Shown piece after piece: positions 7,327-15,778 of a stretch of DNA of 39,872 bases (its first letter is position 1; each line of letters starts with the position of its first letter). Location of the stretch: NCBI GenBank assembly GCA_031415015.1, contig JANOQT010000031.1, forward strand, positions 1-39,872, read 5' to 3'. The notes beneath the pieces were generated by a model. That model was not told where the DNA came from, searched no databases, and saw nothing but the letters and a program-made list of their open reading frames with translations. This DNA comes from JAUYQR01 sp031415015 (GTDB lineage: Bacteria; Pseudomonadota; Alphaproteobacteria; Rhodobacterales; Rhodobacteraceae). The position numbers and the translations under genes are program-made.

Positions 7327-9036
7327 TCACACAAAGCACCCCTCGCAATACCAGCTTTCCGACACGGCCCCCGCCTGACCGTAAAACAACAGCAGCCGCG
7401 TGCCGCCTTCAACCTCGATCCGCCAGTAATCGCGGGTGCCCGACCGCCAGTCCGGGTCGTCCAGCCACCATTCCGGCTGGATCCGCTCGGGCCCCACTGC
7501 CATCCGGGTGGCCAGATCGCGGCGGCGCCAGCGGAATCGGGCGGGCGGCTCGGGGCTGTCCGGTGCGTCCACCATTTCAGGCCGGAACATCACCAGCGGC
7601 CAGCGTCCGGCAGAACCGGATTGCGGCCCCGATTGCGGCCCCGATTCAGGCCCCGATTCAGGCCAGGCCCCGGCATGGGGTGCGCTCCATGCCGCCGTCA
7701 GCGTGATCGACGACCGGGCCGGGATGTGGCTTTCCGACGGGTGCAGGCGGGTCACCGCCTCTGCCCCCAGCCGCGCGCCCAGTTTGCCGATCAGATCATC
7801 CAGCGCCAGTGCGGCGGCAGGCCCCGCAACCGAACCCCCCGCCCCTTCCAGAACCCCGCGCTGCTGGTCCGGGCTCAGCGCCTCGGTCGCCAGCGCCGAC
7901 AGCCGCAGACAGTCGATGCCGAACCCCGCGTCGATCTGATCCAGCTTCAGCGCCAGAAGCGGGCGGATGCGGTCCGGCACTGCGGCAGCGCGGGCCAGTC
8001 CCACCTCTACCGCCTGCACCCCGCCATCGGCGCGGAATACCTGCAACTGCACCCGCCGCGCCCCGCGCCCGCGCGCCTGCAACCGGGTACACAGGGCCGG
8101 CAGCAGACGGTCCAGCGCCGCCTCGACATCCGTGCGCAGGCCGATCGGGTCGGGCAGGGTCAGCCGCACCGCGAAATGCAGATCGGCGCGGGCCGGGCTG
8201 ACCGGTTCCGGCTGCAACCCCAGCGCCTGATCCAGACGGCGCAGCGTCTCGGTCCCGAAGCGCCGCGCCAAGGCGGCCCGCGGCATGCCCGCGATGTCCG
8301 ACACCCGGCGCAGGCCAAGCCGCATCAACCCCGCCACCGTTTCCGGCGGCAGACGCAGCGCGGCAATCGGCAGGTCCGCAATCGCCTCGCGCAAGCGGCC
8401 CGCCGGGGCGATCACCGTTCCCGCAACACCGGGCACCGCCACTCCCGCCGGGGGCTGCACTTCACCACCGCGTTCCCAGCCGCGCCGCTTGGCCGCGCGC
8501 GACCGGGTGGCGCGCGCCTCTTGCTGGATCGCGTCGCCGTTGCGCACAGGCTGCGTGCCCCGCCCCGCATACCGCGCCAGCGCCCAGGCTGCCCCCGGCG
8601 TATCGGCAATCCCCGCCCGGAAGGTCAGGCCAAGCTGCTGGCAATCCGCCGCCACCTCCTCCAGCAGCGGGCCCTCGCCGCCGAACAGATGGTCGCAGCC
8701 GGTCAGGTCGATCATCAGCCCCGCAGGCGGCTCTTCGGCAACCCAGGGCGAAAACTTGCCCGCCCAGCGCCGCAACACGGTCAGAAACATCGCCTCGCCC
8801 ATCGGATCGGCGGAAGCGGTGTGCAAGCCGGGGCAGATCGCGGTGGCATCGCGCAGGCCTTGGCCGACCGCGATTCCCGCCGCCTCGGCCATATCATTCA
8901 CCGACTGGATAACCTGCGCCCCGTTCAGGTCGGCCACGATGGCCAAAGCGGGCGGCACCACATCACCACGCCGCCGCAGCACCCGCTCGGCAGCCAGACG
9001 TGGAAACCACAGCGAGAGGATGCGCTTTGCAGCCAT
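7327..9036 (-). CDS. imuB: ImuB, Y-family polymerase-like mutasome protein
   Basis: A 569-residue Y-family polymerase homologue of the ImuB type, which in other bacteria bridges the beta clamp, ImuA and the error-prone polymerase DnaE2 during SOS mutagenesis. The N-terminus MAAKRILSLWFPRLAAERVL is the typical ImuB opening. It lacks the acidic metal site of true Y polymerases (DxDxFxA is replaced by LWFPRL, and the SxDE motif is absent around GLMIDLTGCDHLFGGE), so it is expected to be catalytically inactive. Helix-hairpin-helix and little-finger regions follow, and the family C-terminal region ends DYWRIEVEGG and then FYGQAGAVSESWYCEGCFV. An acidic/Gln linker is built from four SGP repeats. 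ATG 9036 is chosen because it fits family starts and lies just after a LexA box. Neither imuA nor dnaE2 is adjacent, which is unusual. Confidence 0.9.
   Translation of the reverse strand: MAAKRILSLWFPRLAAERVLRRRGDVVPPALAIVADLNGAQVIQSVNDMAEAAGIAVGQGLRDATAICPGLHTASADPMGEAMFLTVLRRWAGKFSPWVAEEPPAGLMIDLTGCDHLFGGEGPLLEEVAADCQQLGLTFRAGIADTPGAAWALARYAGRGTQPVRNGDAIQQEARATRSRAAKRRGWERGGEVQPPAGVAVPGVAGTVIAPAGRLREAIADLPIAALRLPPETVAGLMRLGLRRVSDIAGMPRAALARRFGTETLRRLDQALGLQPEPVSPARADLHFAVRLTLPDPIGLRTDVEAALDRLLPALCTRLQARGRGARRVQLQVFRADGGVQAVEVGLARAAAVPDRIRPLLALKLDQIDAGFGIDCLRLSALATEALSPDQQRGVLEGAGGSVAGPAAALALDDLIGKLGARLGAEAVTRLHPSESHIPARSSITLTAAWSAPHAGAWPESGPESGPQSGPQSGSAGRWPLVMFRPEMVDAPDSPEPPARFRWRRRDLATRMAVGPERIQPEWWLDDPDWRSGTRDYWRIEVEGGTRLLLFYGQAGAVSESWYCEGCFV
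7617..7665. repeat. 12-bp tandem repeats inside imuB
   Basis: About four copies of a unit like ggccccgattca or ggccccgattgc encode the linker ESGPESGPQSGPQSG in ImuB. The unit is in frame (12 bp gives 4 residues), so copy-number change would alter linker length without frameshift. Confidence 0.85.
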
Positions 9037-9047
9037 GGCACACCTAT

Positions 9048-9062
9048 GTTCACATAATGTTC
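9048..9062 (-). promoter_or_regulatory. LexA (SOS) box upstream of imuB
   Basis: GTTC-ACATAAT-GTTC on the + strand, i.e. GAAC-N7-GAAC on the imuB strand. This is exactly the LexA operator established for alphaproteobacteria (GTTC-N7-GTTC). It lies 11 bp before the imuB ATG, so LexA bound here would block transcription initiation. Damage-inducible imuB expression is inferred. Confidence 0.85.
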
Positions 9063-9202
9063 CGCGTATGCCACCCCCGGATTGCAGAGTCGAGTCCCTC
9101 CCTTGGCCCAAGAACCAAAGGCAAAATCCTCCGGGCCGCGCCCCTCCTTCCACACGATGACAATCGCGTGAGCGGCGTCATTCCTCGCAACAAGCTGACT
9201 TC

Positions 9203-9227
9203 CGCGACAGGGTGTCGCGCCTATAGT
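9203..9227 (+). promoter_or_regulatory. Candidate cycP promoter with 17-bp dyad
   Basis: A perfect dyad, CGCGACA-ggg-TGTCGCG (9203-9219), sits immediately upstream of TATAGT (9222-9227), a plausible -10 hexamer. Transcription would start about 25 bp before the cycP ATG. A repressor or activator bound to the dyad would overlap the promoter. The regulator is unknown; the dyad does not match a consensus I can name. Confidence 0.4.
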
Positions 9228-9258
9228 GACCGGGCAAATCCAGCCGGGAGCCAGATAT

Positions 9259-9699
9259 ATGAAATTCACCAAGATATTCGCCGTTGCAGCTGTCCTCGCC
9301 GCAGGCATCGCCTATGCGCAAGAGGAACCGACCGATCCGAACGCGGTCGCCCGGTCAGAGTTGATGAAAATGGTCGGCAAGAACACTGGCATCCTCGGCG
9401 ATATGGCGGGCGGTAAATCCGTTTATGACGCCGCCGCCGCCGAAGCGGCCAAGGCCGCCCTGATCGACGCCTCGGCCAAGATCGAGGCAACCTTCATGAC
9501 CCAGGGTGCCACCGACCCCGCGTCCGAAGCAAAGCCTGAAATCTGGACCAGCTGGGATGATTTCCTGAAAAAGGCCAGCGCCCTGAACACCGCCGCCACG
9601 GCGATGGACGTGTCCTCGGTCGAAACCATCGGTGCGGGCATGGGCGGCATCGGCGGGGCGTGCAAGGACTGCCACACCACCTACCGCGTGAAGAAATAA
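9259..9699 (+). CDS. cycP: Cytochrome c' (class II periplasmic c-type cytochrome)
   Basis: A 146-residue precursor. A signal peptide (1-20, cleavage AYA|QEE) sends it to the periplasm. The mature four-helix bundle carries one covalently bound haem at C135-K-D-C138-H139 near the C-terminus, the hallmark of class II cytochromes c. Cytochrome c' binds NO and CO at pentacoordinate haem and is linked to nitrosative-stress protection in Rhodobacter capsulatus. ATG 9259 is chosen because it follows GGGAG at 9246-9250 and gives a clean signal peptide. No denitrification gene is adjacent. A strong hairpin follows the stop. Length and the CxxCHxxYRxK ending are typical. Confidence 0.93.
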   Translation: MKFTKIFAVAAVLAAGIAYAQEEPTDPNAVARSELMKMVGKNTGILGDMAGGKSVYDAAAAEAAKAALIDASAKIEATFMTQGATDPASEAKPEIWTSWDDFLKKASALNTAATAMDVSSVETIGAGMGGIGGACKDCHTTYRVKK

Positions 9700-9707
9700 G
9701 GACAGCT

Positions 9708-9734
9708 GCGCACCCCGGATCAGCCGGGGTGCGC
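9708..9734. terminator. Hairpin between convergent cycP and lipoprotein gene
   Basis: Perfect 11-bp stem (gcgcaccccgg / ccggggtgcgc) with 5-nt loop, 8 bp after the cycP stop and 10 bp before the stop of the convergent lipoprotein gene. No T tract follows, so it may act with Rho or as an mRNA 3' stabiliser in both directions. Confidence 0.65.
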
Positions 9735-9744
9735 GGCCTTCAGA

Positions 9745-10029
9745 TCAGCCGCAATAAACCTCGTCGATCCGACCGGACCGCCCGATCACGATATTCAGCC
9801 GCTCCGGACTGAACTCCTCGGTCACGGCTGTGTCTGGATAGATAACGCGGGTGCCCAGCGGAAAAGTCATCGCCGCCAGAATATCGCCGGACTGGCCGAC
9901 AAGGCTGGCGCTGCCCGACGCGCGGCAGGCATCCCGGTCGACCGGATCGGGTTCGGTAACGGGAACGCAGGCCGCAAGCGCGACCACAACACATAGCAAA
10001 GCCTGAGCTACCAAAGCGTGGCGTAACAT
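9745..10029 (-). CDS. Small lipoprotein, peptidase inhibitor I78-like
   Basis: A 94-residue protein with a lipoprotein signal (VVALAAC, lipobox Cys21), so probably membrane-anchored in the periplasm. The mature part has the I78 inhibitor pattern: a Cys near the N-terminus (DACRASGSASLVGQSG), a strand ending RVIYPDTAVTEEFSPERLNI and a C-terminal VYCG, with the two Cys probably disulphide-bonded. I78 members are believed to inhibit serine peptidases. The start at ATG 10029 has GGAGAG 6 bases upstream. It lies 15 bp downstream of a paralogue and is probably co-transcribed with it. Assignment to I78 is by pattern recognition. Confidence 0.75.
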   Translation of the reverse strand: MLRHALVAQALLCVVVALAACVPVTEPDPVDRDACRASGSASLVGQSGDILAAMTFPLGTRVIYPDTAVTEEFSPERLNIVIGRSGRIDEVYCG

Positions 10030-10044
10030 GATCTCTCCGTTGCG

Positions 10045-10320
10045 TTAGCCGCAGGTGACGCGGTCGATGAAGCCGTCTTCATCCAGCCAGATGTTCAGCC
10101 TTTCGGCGGAATAGTCCATCGTCACCGCCATTCCGAACTCAACAATCCGCACCGGCCCGGCAAAGCGCATCGTGCGCAGCACGCGAGAATGCTGCCCGAG
10201 CAGCCCCTGCAACCCCGAAGCCCCGCAGGCGTCCTCGACCGGATCTACCGGCACCGGCTCGATCACCACGCAGCCCATCAGGGCCAGCGGCAGGATCAGA
10301 ATGGGCATGAAGTGTTTCAT
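10045..10320 (-). CDS. Small lipoprotein, peptidase inhibitor I78-like (paralogue)
   Basis: A 91-residue precursor with lipobox LALMGC (Cys17), followed by a short acidic/Pro linker and an I78-type domain: DACGASGLQGLLGQHS, then VRIVEFGMAVTMDYSAERLN and the ending VTCG. It shares the cysteine spacing and the ERLN motif with the downstream gene, so the pair looks like a tandem duplication that has diverged considerably. ATG 10320 is preferred over 10335 because GGGAG lies 8-12 bases upstream. The protein is presumably anchored to a membrane and faces the periplasm. Target peptidase unknown. Confidence 0.75.
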   Translation of the reverse strand: MKHFMPILILPLALMGCVVIEPVPVDPVEDACGASGLQGLLGQHSRVLRTMRFAGPVRIVEFGMAVTMDYSAERLNIWLDEDGFIDRVTCG

Positions 10321-10502
10321 CGTGGTCTCCCTCATCGGCCGGTGCCGCGCGACGGGATGTCGCGCCCTGCCGGTAACGAACGCAAAACTACAACGCCCGA
10401 GACCCGGAAAGGTTTCCTCCCCCCGGTTTCCTGCATTTCCGCCGTTGCGTCCGCCATCAGTTTCGCACAGCCTGCGCGCAAAACTAAAGGAGGGAATACC
10501 TG

Positions 10503-11632
<1,130 letters not shown>

Positions 11633-11633
<1 letters not shown>

Positions 11634-12394
11634 TGGCCCGCGATGGCGCAAAACTCCTCGCCGTTCTGATCGACGCCGATAACGTCCTGGCCCGCCACGC
11701 CGAGGCGATCCTCAAGGAAATCAGCACCATAGGCGAACCAGCCCTGCGGCGCGTCTATGGCGACTGGTCCAGCACGCAACTCGCCGGGTGGAAAAATCAG
11801 GCGCGCGATCTGGGGCTGGTGATGCACCAGCAATCGGCCAACACCAAAGGCAAGAACGCCTCCGACATCGGCCTTGTCATCGACGCGATGGACATCCTGC
11901 ATGCGGGCAAGTTCGACGCCTTCGTGCTGGTCAGTTCCGACAGCGACTTTACCCGCCTCGCCAGCCGCATCCGCGAAGACGGGCTGGAGGTGGTGGGCAT
12001 CGGCGAGGCGAAGACGCCCGAATCCCTGCGCAAAGTCTGCAACCGCTTCATCCTGATCGAGAACATCATCGACGACGCCGAACCCGCCACCGAGACGAAG
12101 CCGCACCCCGCCAGATCGACGGGCGACGCGCCCGCCCCGGCAGAACGCACCAAGACCCCCAAGGAACCGGCATCCAACGCCATTCCGCTGATCATCGCGG
12201 CAATGCGGGCGATTGATCCAGATGGCGAATGGTACTCGATGGGCCAGATCGGCCAGTACATCACCCAAGGCGCCCCCGATTTCGACACCCGCACCTATGG
12301 GTCGGCAAAACTGTCCGACCTTACCAAGAAACTGACCCGGTTCGAGGTAAAGCCCGGTCCCAGCGGCCAGCTTCTGGTCCGCGACAAGGCGTAA
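11633..12394 (+). CDS. NYN-domain protein with OST-HTH (LOTUS) domain, LabA-like
   Basis: A 253-residue protein. The N-terminal NYN (PIN-like) domain (about 6-145) has the acidic residues expected of this nuclease fold: D14 and D16 in LIDADN, D78 in ASDIGLVIDAMD, and D103 and D105 in SSDSDF. A Pro/Ala/Lys-rich linker (about 150-175) leads to a C-terminal OST-HTH/LOTUS RNA-binding domain (about 178-253, ending in KLTRFEVKPGPSGQLLVRD). Such proteins are predicted RNA-processing or RNA-degrading enzymes; substrates are mostly unknown. ATG 11633 overlaps the adhI TGA. The link to formaldehyde metabolism is contextual only. A 9-bp hairpin follows its stop. Confidence 0.88.
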
Positions 12395-12405
12395 GCCGAC
12401 ACCTC

Positions 12406-12428
12406 CCCTCCCCCTCGGGGGGGGAGGG
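12406..12428. terminator. Hairpin between convergent NYN gene and LysR gene
   Basis: Nine-bp stem (ccctccccc / gggggaggg) with 5-nt loop, 11 bp after the NYN-gene stop and before the LysR-gene stop (12453). GC only, no T tract. Confidence 0.5.
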
Positions 12429-12452
12429 CCACCCGCGCACAGAAGCCCGCGC

Positions 12453-13325
12453 TCAGAAAATCGTCGCCAGCCAGTCCACGAACTTATCAACTGCCGGTCG
12501 CCGCGCGCCTTTTGGCATCACGGCGGCGTAAGTCAGCGATGCCAGACCCGTCAGCGGCAAGATGACCAGACGGCCCGCCGCAACATCATCGCGGCAGATG
12601 ATCTCGGTCGCAAGCATGACCCCCAACCCCCGGCGCGCCGCCGACATTTCCAGATGCGGGCTGCCCAGCTTGACCAATTTCAGCTTGCTCTGGTCGATCC
12701 CGGCCGCCTGCAACTGTGCCTGATCCCAGGAATTGCCGACCTCCATGATCCACGGCAGATCAACCGGATCGGTGGGGCCACCGGCCAGAAGCGACGGCGC
12801 ACAGACCGCCAGCAGCTGCGTCCGCACCAGCGGTCGCACCTCCTCCGCCGCGTCAGCGATCCAGCCGTCAGACATCGCCCGCACCGCAAGGTCAAAGCCT
12901 TCGCGGACAAGATCAGCCTTCGCCTCACTGGGGGACATCGCAACATCGACACCGGGATGCAGCGCCCAGAATTCCGGCAACCGTGGCATGATGCGCGTTT
13001 CGGCGATGAACGTGGTGGTCGCCACGCGCAAAGGCCGCCGCCCTTCGCTGCGTTGAAGGTCGTCGATCCCGGTGCTGATGATGGCGAAGCCTTCGCCCAG
13101 CGTTTGTGCCAGCCGTTGGCCCGCCTCTGTCAGACTGACGCTGCGCCCGATGCGCTCCACCAGCGCCACACCCAGTTCCGCCTCCAGCGCGCGAACCTGC
13201 TGGGTCACCGCCGCATGGGTGACGTTCAACACCCGCCCCGCCCCGGTAAAGCCGCCATGCCGCGCCGTCGCATCAAACGCACGCAGGGATGACAGGGAAG
13301 GCAGGTTGCGCCAGCGCGGTGACAT
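12453..13325 (-). CDS. LysR-family transcriptional regulator (GcvA/AmpR-like)
   Basis: A 290-residue DNA-binding regulator. The N-terminal winged HTH (about 9-66) has the GcvA-type opening LPSLSSLRAFDATARHGGFT and the recognition region VTHAAVTQQVRALEAELG. The effector-binding domain (about 95-290) follows. The start is ATG 13325. It is divergently placed from a small possible gene at 13422, with an inverted repeat (CCTGAG-tcg-CTCAGG, 13355-13369) in between that could be its operator. Effector and targets unknown. The family and length are clear. Confidence 0.9.
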   Translation of the reverse strand: MSPRWRNLPSLSSLRAFDATARHGGFTGAGRVLNVTHAAVTQQVRALEAELGVALVERIGRSVSLTEAGQRLAQTLGEGFAIISTGIDDLQRSEGRRPLRVATTTFIAETRIMPRLPEFWALHPGVDVAMSPSEAKADLVREGFDLAVRAMSDGWIADAAEEVRPLVRTQLLAVCAPSLLAGGPTDPVDLPWIMEVGNSWDQAQLQAAGIDQSKLKLVKLGSPHLEMSAARRGLGVMLATEIICRDDVAAGRLVILPLTGLASLTYAAVMPKGARRPAVDKFVDWLATIF

Positions 13326-13354
13326 GTAAGTTCAACTTTCGTCTTGCGGAAATT

Positions 13355-13380
13355 CCTGAGTCGCTCAGGCAGCATTTTTG
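13355..13380. promoter_or_regulatory. Inverted repeat upstream of the LysR gene
   Basis: CCTGAG-tcg-CTCAGG (13355-13369), then cagcattttt. As DNA it could be an operator between divergent genes; as RNA on the + strand it is a short hairpin with five U, i.e. a weak terminator or attenuator before the small gene at 13422. The two readings cannot be distinguished from the sequence. Confidence 0.35.
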
Positions 13381-13421
13381 TCAGATAAACACCGGAAATC
13401 CAGCTAAAGAAAGCAAGTCCG

Positions 13422-13649
13422 ATGTTACATGTCGTCAATCTGAACATGATGCACGCCATGGCGCGTCATTATCCCGACGGCCGCCCGAAAGATGTGCACG
13501 AGGCGCATCGGCGCGACCATATCCTCCTGCGCAGGCAGGCGCGGCGGCAGGCCCTGCTGGCGCTCATACAAAGGATTGGCCGGACTTTTGGGCGCGGTGC
13601 ATCCTCCTTGCGGCGGCATACAAGCCCCGCGCAGCCGACGAAGTGTTAA
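13422..13649 (+). CDS. Possible small Arg/His-rich protein, unknown
   Basis: A 75-residue frame, MLHVVNLNMMHAMARHYPDG, then a strongly basic helix-like segment (RRDHILLRRQARRQALLALI). It is divergent from the LysR gene and followed by a hairpin (13638-13657). Arg-rich short proteins are common in Rhodobacteraceae, but this one does not clearly match a family I know. A weak AAAGAAAG lies 10-17 bases before ATG. The frame could be spurious; the lack of any other gene in 13326-13721 is the main support. Confidence 0.4.
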   Translation: MLHVVNLNMMHAMARHYPDGRPKDVHEAHRRDHILLRRQARRQALLALIQRIGRTFGRGASSLRRHTSPAQPTKC

Positions 13650-13657
13650 GACTTCGT
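13638..13657. terminator. Small hairpin after the 13422 frame
   Basis: acgaagt-gttaag-acttcgt, a 7-bp perfect stem with 6-nt loop, overlapping the 3' end of the small frame. No T tract. It could end the + strand transcript or protect a 3' end. Confidence 0.35.
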
Positions 13658-13700
13658 GAATTCGATCTTGTAACTCATTGATTTCATGTAGGCTACTTTT

Positions 13701-13716
13701 TGTCCACGCGTGGACA
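13701..13716. repeat. 16-bp palindrome, copy 1
   Basis: tgtccacgcgtggaca, a perfect palindrome starting 5 bp beyond the stop of the RidA-family gene. An identical copy occurs at 15404-15419, 5 bp after the stop of the divergent LLM gene. No T tract follows in the ridA direction (aaaaag), so it is not a standard intrinsic terminator. Confidence 0.95.
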
Positions 13717-13721
13717 CCGCC

Positions 13722-14207
13722 TCAATCCTCGATCTCCACCGTCACCCAGGTCTCAAAACAGACCCCATTTGCCAGGGCCTGAACCCCGATCGTGGCCCTC
13801 CCCCCCAATCCCCTCTCCCGCCCGAAAACCTCCACAAACAGGTCCGACAGCCCCGAGGATACCTTGTGAACCTCCTCATATTCCGGGGTGCAGACCACGA
13901 AGTTCAGGCTGCGGACGACCCCCTTCACCCGGTCCAGCGACCCCACGGCCTGCCGGATCCCCCCCAGCACGTTCAGACCCGTCTGCCGCGCGGCGGCGTA
14001 TCCTTGCGTCGTGGTGAGGGTCGCCCCAAGGCGCCCCTTATGGGTGATCTCTTCCCCGATCTGCGCCACGTGGCCGGACAGGAACAACAGGCTCCCCACC
14101 CGATGAAACGGTTTCATCGTGCCATAGTCCGCCCCGTAATACCCGATGCGGCCGAAGTCAGGAATGTCGAGGCCCATGTGCAGGGCAAGATGTTCGGGTG
14201 AGGTCAT
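13722..14207 (-). CDS. RidA family protein (YjgF/YER057c/UK114)
   Basis: A 161-residue protein of the RidA superfamily, trimeric enzymes or scaffolds, some of which hydrolyse reactive enamines/imines. Visible family features are SLLFLSGHVA (about 38-47), the central TTTQGYAAARQTGLNVLGGIRQAVGSLDRV segment as interrupted helices, and the C-terminal GRATIGVQALANGVCFETWV. The catalytic Arg of archetypal RidA (in the CxRV motif) is not evident near ALANGVCFE, so it may belong to a subgroup without deaminase activity; this is tentative. Divergent from an LLM oxidoreductase (139-bp gap), suggesting a common pathway such as degradation of an N-containing compound. Confidence 0.87.
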   Translation of the reverse strand: MTSPEHLALHMGLDIPDFGRIGYYGADYGTMKPFHRVGSLLFLSGHVAQIGEEITHKGRLGATLTTTQGYAAARQTGLNVLGGIRQAVGSLDRVKGVVRSLNFVVCTPEYEEVHKVSSGLSDLFVEVFGRERGLGGRATIGVQALANGVCFETWVTVEIED

Positions 14208-14345
14208 GGCGCGGCTCCTTTGCCAGGATCATTTACTGCGAGGAACCATCTGTCGAGAGTGCGCCTCTGCGCGGTGACCGTGCGGCAATGCGACTTTGCT
14301 GGCGGGGGGCCGCACCTTATGTTGGCGAACAACAGGAGGCTTTTC

Positions 14346-15398
14346 ATGACGCAGGCATCAGAAGTATCGCTTGGGCTCGACACGTTCGGCGACGTCAGCC
14401 TTGGTGCGGACGGGCAGTTGAAGCGGCAGGACGAGGTGCTGCGCGACGTGGTGGACGAAGCAATTCTGGCCGATCAGGTCGGCATCGACTTCATCGGTCT
14501 GGGCGAACATCACCGCCCGGATTTCGCGATCTCATCACCCGAGATGGTGCTGGCGGCCATTGCCGGGCGGACCCGCCGGATCAAGCTTGGATCGGCGGTG
14601 ACGGTGCTGTCGTCGGATGATCCGGTGCGGGTGTTCCAGCGGTTTTCCACCCTGAATGCGGTATCGGGCGGGCGGGCTGAGGTGATCCTCGGACGGGGGT
14701 CGTTCAGCGAGAGCTATTCTCTGTTTGGCTATGACATGAAGGATTATGACGTTCTGTTCGAGGAGAAGCTGGACCTCTTTGCCAAGCTGGTCCGCGAAAA
14801 GCGTGTAACCTGGCAGGGTCAGACCCGAACAGCGTTGACGGATCAGGTGGTCTACCCGCCGCTGGGGCCGGAGGGGATGCAGGTCTGGGTGGGCGTGGGC
14901 GGTAGCCCGGAGTCGGTGGTGCGGGTGGTTCGGCAGGACCTTCAGCTGATGCTGGCGATCATCGGCGGCGATCCGCGGCGGTTCGTGCCTTATGTGGAGC
15001 TGTATCATCGGGCGGTGAAGCAATTGGAGCGGGAGGCGCGGCCTGTTGGGGTGCATTCGCCGGGCTTCGTGGCCGCGACGGATGAGGCGGCGCAGGAGCA
15101 GCTTTGGCCGCATTATCAGGCGATGTTCGGCCAGATCGGGCGCGAGCGGGGCTGGCCGCCGGTCACGAAAGACCGGTATCTGGACGAGGTCAGGAACGGG
15201 TCGCTTTATGTGGGCGGCCCTGAGACGGTGGCGCGGAAAATCGCGGCGACGGTGCGGGCTTTGGGGCTTCAGCGGTTCGATATGAAATATTCGACCGGGC
15301 CGCAGCCGCATGATCAGCTGATGGAGGGGATCCGGCTTTATGGGGAAAAGGTGATCCCGATGGTGCGGGAGATTCTGGCGGCGAAGTCGGCAGCCTGA
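14346..15398 (+). CDS. LLM class flavin-dependent oxidoreductase (luciferase-like)
   Basis: A 350-residue TIM-barrel flavoprotein of the bacterial luciferase-like superfamily. It uses reduced FMN or F420-like flavins; in alphaproteobacteria FMN is likely. Markers are EVSLGLDTFGDVS, the LGEHHRPDFAISSP motif (about 57-70), TRRIKLGSAVTVLSSDDPVR, GRAEVILGRGSF and the C-terminal LYVGGPETVARKI. ATG 14346 has GGAGG 8 bases upstream; the upstream extension to 14220 lacks similarity. The substrate is unknown. Divergent placement with RidA recalls the Rut pyrimidine pathway (RutA is LLM, RutC is RidA), but no other rut genes are present. The 16-bp palindrome follows its stop. Confidence 0.88.
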   Translation: MTQASEVSLGLDTFGDVSLGADGQLKRQDEVLRDVVDEAILADQVGIDFIGLGEHHRPDFAISSPEMVLAAIAGRTRRIKLGSAVTVLSSDDPVRVFQRFSTLNAVSGGRAEVILGRGSFSESYSLFGYDMKDYDVLFEEKLDLFAKLVREKRVTWQGQTRTALTDQVVYPPLGPEGMQVWVGVGGSPESVVRVVRQDLQLMLAIIGGDPRRFVPYVELYHRAVKQLEREARPVGVHSPGFVAATDEAAQEQLWPHYQAMFGQIGRERGWPPVTKDRYLDEVRNGSLYVGGPETVARKIAATVRALGLQRFDMKYSTGPQPHDQLMEGIRLYGEKVIPMVREILAAKSAA

Positions 15399-15403
15399 GC
15401 GGA

Positions 15404-15419
15404 TGTCCACGCGTGGACA
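15404..15419. repeat. 16-bp palindrome, copy 2
   Basis: Identical to 13701-13716 (tgtccacgcgtggaca), 5 bp after the LLM gene stop. The following bases are agtttgtg, again without a T run. Confidence 0.95.
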
Positions 15420-15778
15420 AGTTTGTGAGGCACGTGTTTTCAATGGGTTAACCTGCATGGATTAAGTCTTTCTTAGGAATTGCCCCCTCGACACGGTGCG
15501 CTGTAGCGCACCCTGCGGCGTCCGGCCGGGCAGTCGGGCAGTCGGGCAGCTTGGCGGCTTGGCTCACCCAATTGGAGACCTGCCGTTCGTCCAACACATC
15601 CGCCTTATGGCCATCAATCCCGCGCGCAGCCTTGCTCACCTCGCGCAACGGCCGCTTTGATCAGCCGGGAAGTGGCATCCTGGGGTGCGGGGTCGTGCCG
15701 GTAAATTGAGGCCTGACTGGCTACACACTCAAGTTCTGGAGTGACTGGCCGACTGGATTGGTGGCGTGGAACCAAACC
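15420..15778. other. Intergenic region with small repeats, no convincing gene
   Basis: About 360 bp. It holds a 7-bp hairpin GGTGCGC-tgta-GCGCACC (15495-15512) and two and a half copies of gggcagtc (about 15528-15549). A 66-residue minus-strand frame (15448-15648) shows no family resemblance, and its middle is encoded by the repeats. Confidence 0.6.

Noticed and set aside
13701..13716. parS site or intrinsic terminator
   Set aside because: The palindrome tgtccacgcgtggaca differs from the parS consensus (tgtttcacgtgaaaca), and no T tract follows, so neither label can be supported.
15448..15648. 66-codon minus-strand frame between the LLM gene and trhO
   Set aside because: Its centre is encoded by short tandem repeats and a hairpin, it has no ribosome site, and no family is recognisable.
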